Source: Chitinophaga ginsengisoli (GTDB lineage: Bacteria > Bacteroidota > Bacteroidia > Chitinophagales > Chitinophagaceae). From it: a DNA stretch of 64,000 nt. Shown here piece by piece: positions 62,147 to 64,000 of the stretch. Under the pieces are notes generated by a model, which was given only the letters and a program-made list of their open reading frames with translations, was not told the DNA's origin and made no database searches. How positions within the stretch are numbered: position 1 is the stretch's first letter; each line of letters opens with the position of its first letter. The translations under genes were made by a program, and so were the position numbers. The stretch covers positions 248,001 to 312,000 of the forward strand of contig NZ_PYGK01000003.1 of assembly GCF_003014595.1 (NCBI RefSeq). Direction: 5' to 3'.

Positions 62147-62905
62147 ATGCCAAAACAAAAAGGCATCATACCCTTACAGGGTACGATGGGAAACATCAGT
62201 TTTTACAAAGGAAAGAACGGTTATTTCGCCCGCGAAAAAGGCGGTGTAGATGGTGACCGTATCGCCACAGATCCGGCGTATGCAAGGACCCGGGAAAATG
62301 GAGAGGAATTCGGCAGGGCTGGCAAGGCCGGCAAATTACTGAGGGCCTCCATACGCGCATTACTGCAGAAAGCAGGCGATTCGTATGTGCCATCCAGATT
62401 GACGGCTGCCTTTCTGAAAGTCATCAAAGCGGATGCTACAAGCGCCCGTGGACAGCGTAATGTAATAGACGGCGAAGCAGAACTGTTAAGTGGCTTTGAA
62501 TTCAATGCCAACAGTCCGCTGCAAAGTGTGCTCTTTGCGCCTTACACGACTAACATTAACCGGGCAACGGGGACGCTGACAGTGTCGATGGAGCCCTTTA
62601 TTCCGGTCAACATGATAGCCGCACCGCCAGGCGCTACTCACTGTGTGATCTCCTGTGCCGGAGCGGAGATAGACTTTGAAGCGCAGAAATTCGTGAATGG
62701 CGTTGCCAATAGCGGAGAGCTGGTATTAGACAAGACGCCGACAGCGGTGCTGAATCTGGCGGTCAATATCAGTGCGAACAGTACAAAGCCGATCTTCCTG
62801 GCGCTGGGGATTGAATTCTTCCAGAAAGTAGGCGGTACTTCTTATAGCCTGAATAACGGTATATACAATGCGTTAGCGTTGGTTGCCGTATCGGGAACCG
62901 CCTGA
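62147..62905 (+). CDS. Conserved Bacteroidota protein of unknown function
   Basis: 252 residues from the ATG at 62147. The opening QKGIIPLQGTMGNISFYKGK and REKGGVDGDRIATDPAYART is characteristic of a protein family I recall as common, and often multi-copy, in Bacteroidota, with no known role. The last 120 residues are beta-rich (GTLTVSMEPFIPVNMIAAPP, GELVLDKTPTAVLNLAVNIS). There is no signal peptide. Base composition returns to that of the chromosome. The gene faces away from the HTH-like gene, as in other copies I recall. Confidence 0.7.
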   Translation: MPKQKGIIPLQGTMGNISFYKGKNGYFAREKGGVDGDRIATDPAYARTRENGEEFGRAGKAGKLLRASIRALLQKAGDSYVPSRLTAAFLKVIKADATSARGQRNVIDGEAELLSGFEFNANSPLQSVLFAPYTTNINRATGTLTVSMEPFIPVNMIAAPPGATHCVISCAGAEIDFEAQKFVNGVANSGELVLDKTPTAVLNLAVNISANSTKPIFLALGIEFFQKVGGTSYSLNNGIYNALALVAVSGTA

Positions 62906-62937
62906 TCATTAATCATTGCCGACAGTAGTAGTGCTGA

Positions 62938-62972
62938 AAAGGCCCCTGCAGAATTTGCAGGGGCCTTTCTTA
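62938..62972 (+). terminator. Strong terminator
   Basis: A perfect 13-bp stem AAAGGCCCCTGCA / TGCAGGGGCCTTT with a 5-base loop, followed by CTT. It ends the gene at 62147 and can also act for the minus-strand ATPase. Confidence 0.85.
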
Positions 62973-63031
62973 ATAAGATCGTGGCCAGGCAGGATTACCC
63001 GGCCGTTTTTGCTCGATGAAAATCTACATTA

Positions 63032-63649
63032 CTACTTTCTTTTATCACGCGAAGTCGGATGAAAAGCAATCAGGTTAAACATCTCACGCATGCGACTACG
63101 TAAGAGGTCTCCATAGATGTCTTCCAATTCAACGGCGTTAAATTGTGTCATTGCGTGAGTGATCATCCCATGAGAGTGCATCAGATTGTACCTGGTGAAG
63201 AGTATCTGGCCCATGAGATTGATCTTGTTCCCCCAAAAGTTAACGATGGGCTCATGGCCAAGATCATCGAAGCAATGAACATGAGGCAGCCGCCTGTAAG
63301 GATTAAATGCCCTTCTGCTGTACTTCAGGATCACATCATTGCCCAGATCTGTAAATTCCAGGCTAATGTCCATGGAAGATTTAAGAAAGGGACGGTGGTC
63401 GGGCAGGCTGAAATTTGAGAGAATACGCATTATTGCGGTCTTTCCACAGCCTATAGGTCCTGTTATGAGAAGTCCTTTATGCAGGTCAATACGCTCCTTT
63501 GCCGCAACCCCTCCATCGCGAAGAAAATAAGCTATTAACTTCAAGACGACAGGCCGATCGATATCATCAATGGCAAATTTAGCACCGTACATATCCCTCC
63601 CCTTCTCTTCTACCTGTTTCAGTATGTTGTGGTAATCAAATCGGCTCAT
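63032..63649 (-). CDS. DnaC/IstB-like ATPase
   Basis: 205 residues from the ATG at 63649, or 225 from the ATG at 63709. Walker A is GPIGCGKTAIM and Walker B is VHCFDDLG; TRYNLMHSHGMITHAMTQF resembles the sensor region of helicase loaders. Such small ATPases act with a replication protein in plasmid and mobile-element replication, or belong to a primosome module. The start at 63649 is preferred because the extra 20 residues overlap the previous gene heavily. The previous gene ends inside it, so the two are translationally coupled. Confidence 0.75.
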   Translation of the reverse strand: MSRFDYHNILKQVEEKGRDMYGAKFAIDDIDRPVVLKLIAYFLRDGGVAAKERIDLHKGLLITGPIGCGKTAIMRILSNFSLPDHRPFLKSSMDISLEFTDLGNDVILKYSRRAFNPYRRLPHVHCFDDLGHEPIVNFWGNKINLMGQILFTRYNLMHSHGMITHAMTQFNAVELEDIYGDLLRSRMREMFNLIAFHPTSRDKRK

Positions 63650-63908
63650 CGTAGCGTTTGTATTCGCCTGACTGAGACGTTCTGAATGTTGTTGTTCTGG
63701 TATTTGCATTTACATTTTTTTTGAGTGACGGAATGTGGCCGATCCATTTTTGCGCGGCCGCCTTCCAGTCGAAGATTGGCATGCCGCTTAATGTCCAGCC
63801 TAACGCTTTGTAATGGAAATAAAACTGGTCTGCCTCTTTTCCCGGTTGCGCGGCGGCACTGAACCAGGCGCGCACTTCTTCCAATTCCGGCGCCTTCGGC
63901 GCCTCCAT
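63636..63908 (-). CDS. Small partner protein of the ATPase
   Basis: 90 residues from the ATG at 63908; a GTG at 63956 gives 106. The phrase QFYFHYKALGWTLSGMPIFDWKAAAQKWI looks like the C-terminal part of replication-initiator or DnaD-like proteins. The gene overlaps the ATPase start by 14 bases. Together they form a small replication-like module that runs to the right edge; what lies beyond is not seen. Confidence 0.65.
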   Translation of the reverse strand: MEAPKAPELEEVRAWFSAAAQPGKEADQFYFHYKALGWTLSGMPIFDWKAAAQKWIGHIPSLKKNVNANTRTTTFRTSQSGEYKRYDEPI

Positions 63909-64000
63909 TTTATCTATCTTTTTTTTCTGCGCGTGCGCTGTTGATGTTTGACGCACGTTTTTATAATTGTTTATTTGTTTATTATTAAAGTGAGTCGAAA

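Overview
The window reads as chromosome of a Bacteroidota bacterium, most likely a Chitinophagaceae member close to Chitinophaga (inference from gene content, not from a search). The signs are promoters of the TAnnTTTG type, almost no Shine-Dalgarno sequences, a PorT component of the type IX secretion system (T9SS) next to a menaquinone methyltransferase gene, a secreted protein with a T9SS C-terminal sorting tail, and a DUF1800/DUF1501 gene pair.

Positions 1-53,900 are mainly core genome. In order: the 5' end of a PepSY membrane protein; phosphoglycerate mutase; an AT-rich trio of unknown genes; methionyl-tRNA synthetase; LD-carboxypeptidase; a hydrolase, a ThiF-like protein and a histidine kinase; an AlgH/YqgE protein; ATP synthase epsilon and beta; a DUF6600 lipoprotein; a MacA/permease/TolC efflux operon; an acetyltransferase-like protein; a large palindromic tandem-repeat array; a hybrid kinase without its phospho-acceptor histidine; an M48 protease; dnaX with an internal A10 slippage site; pyruvate dehydrogenase E2; a GbsR/MarR regulator and its probable target; engB, ubiE, porT, a dihydroorotase, a MutS-like ATPase and comM; an EF-G paralogue; an ABC exporter; a His-rich protein with a TonB receptor; the DUF1501/DUF1800 pair; and a thiolase.

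A tRNA-Lys(CTT) gene at 53,930-54,003 marks the edge of an AT-rich accessory island running to about 62,000. The island is modular. Module one is a TcmP/DUF5131 two-gene operon (three-Cys-motif system). Module two is a single protein joining an ABC-type ATPase to a DUF4435 nuclease-like domain, the layout of a fused PARIS defence protein. Module three is a PIN-like (DUF4935) protein. After modules one to three there are short scars resembling the T-loop and 3' end of a tRNA; two of them are followed directly by a terminator, as the real tRNA gene is. This looks like repeated insertion at a tRNA 3' end. The last 2 kb holds a small HTH-like gene, a conserved Bacteroidota protein of unknown function and a DnaC/IstB-like ATPase with a small partner gene, possibly the edge of another mobile unit.

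Three repeat types lie outside genes: a palindromic element (eight tandem copies at about 21.8-22.4 kb plus dispersed copies at 9.1 and 14.9 kb) whose stems differ by compensating changes; an 11-bp tandem repeat at two places 46 kb apart; and a 160-bp element with about 48-bp inverted arms at 48.9 kb. The observations most worth testing are the dnaX slippage site, the tRNA-Lys island with its two candidate defence systems, the histidine-less hybrid kinase and the covarying palindromic array.
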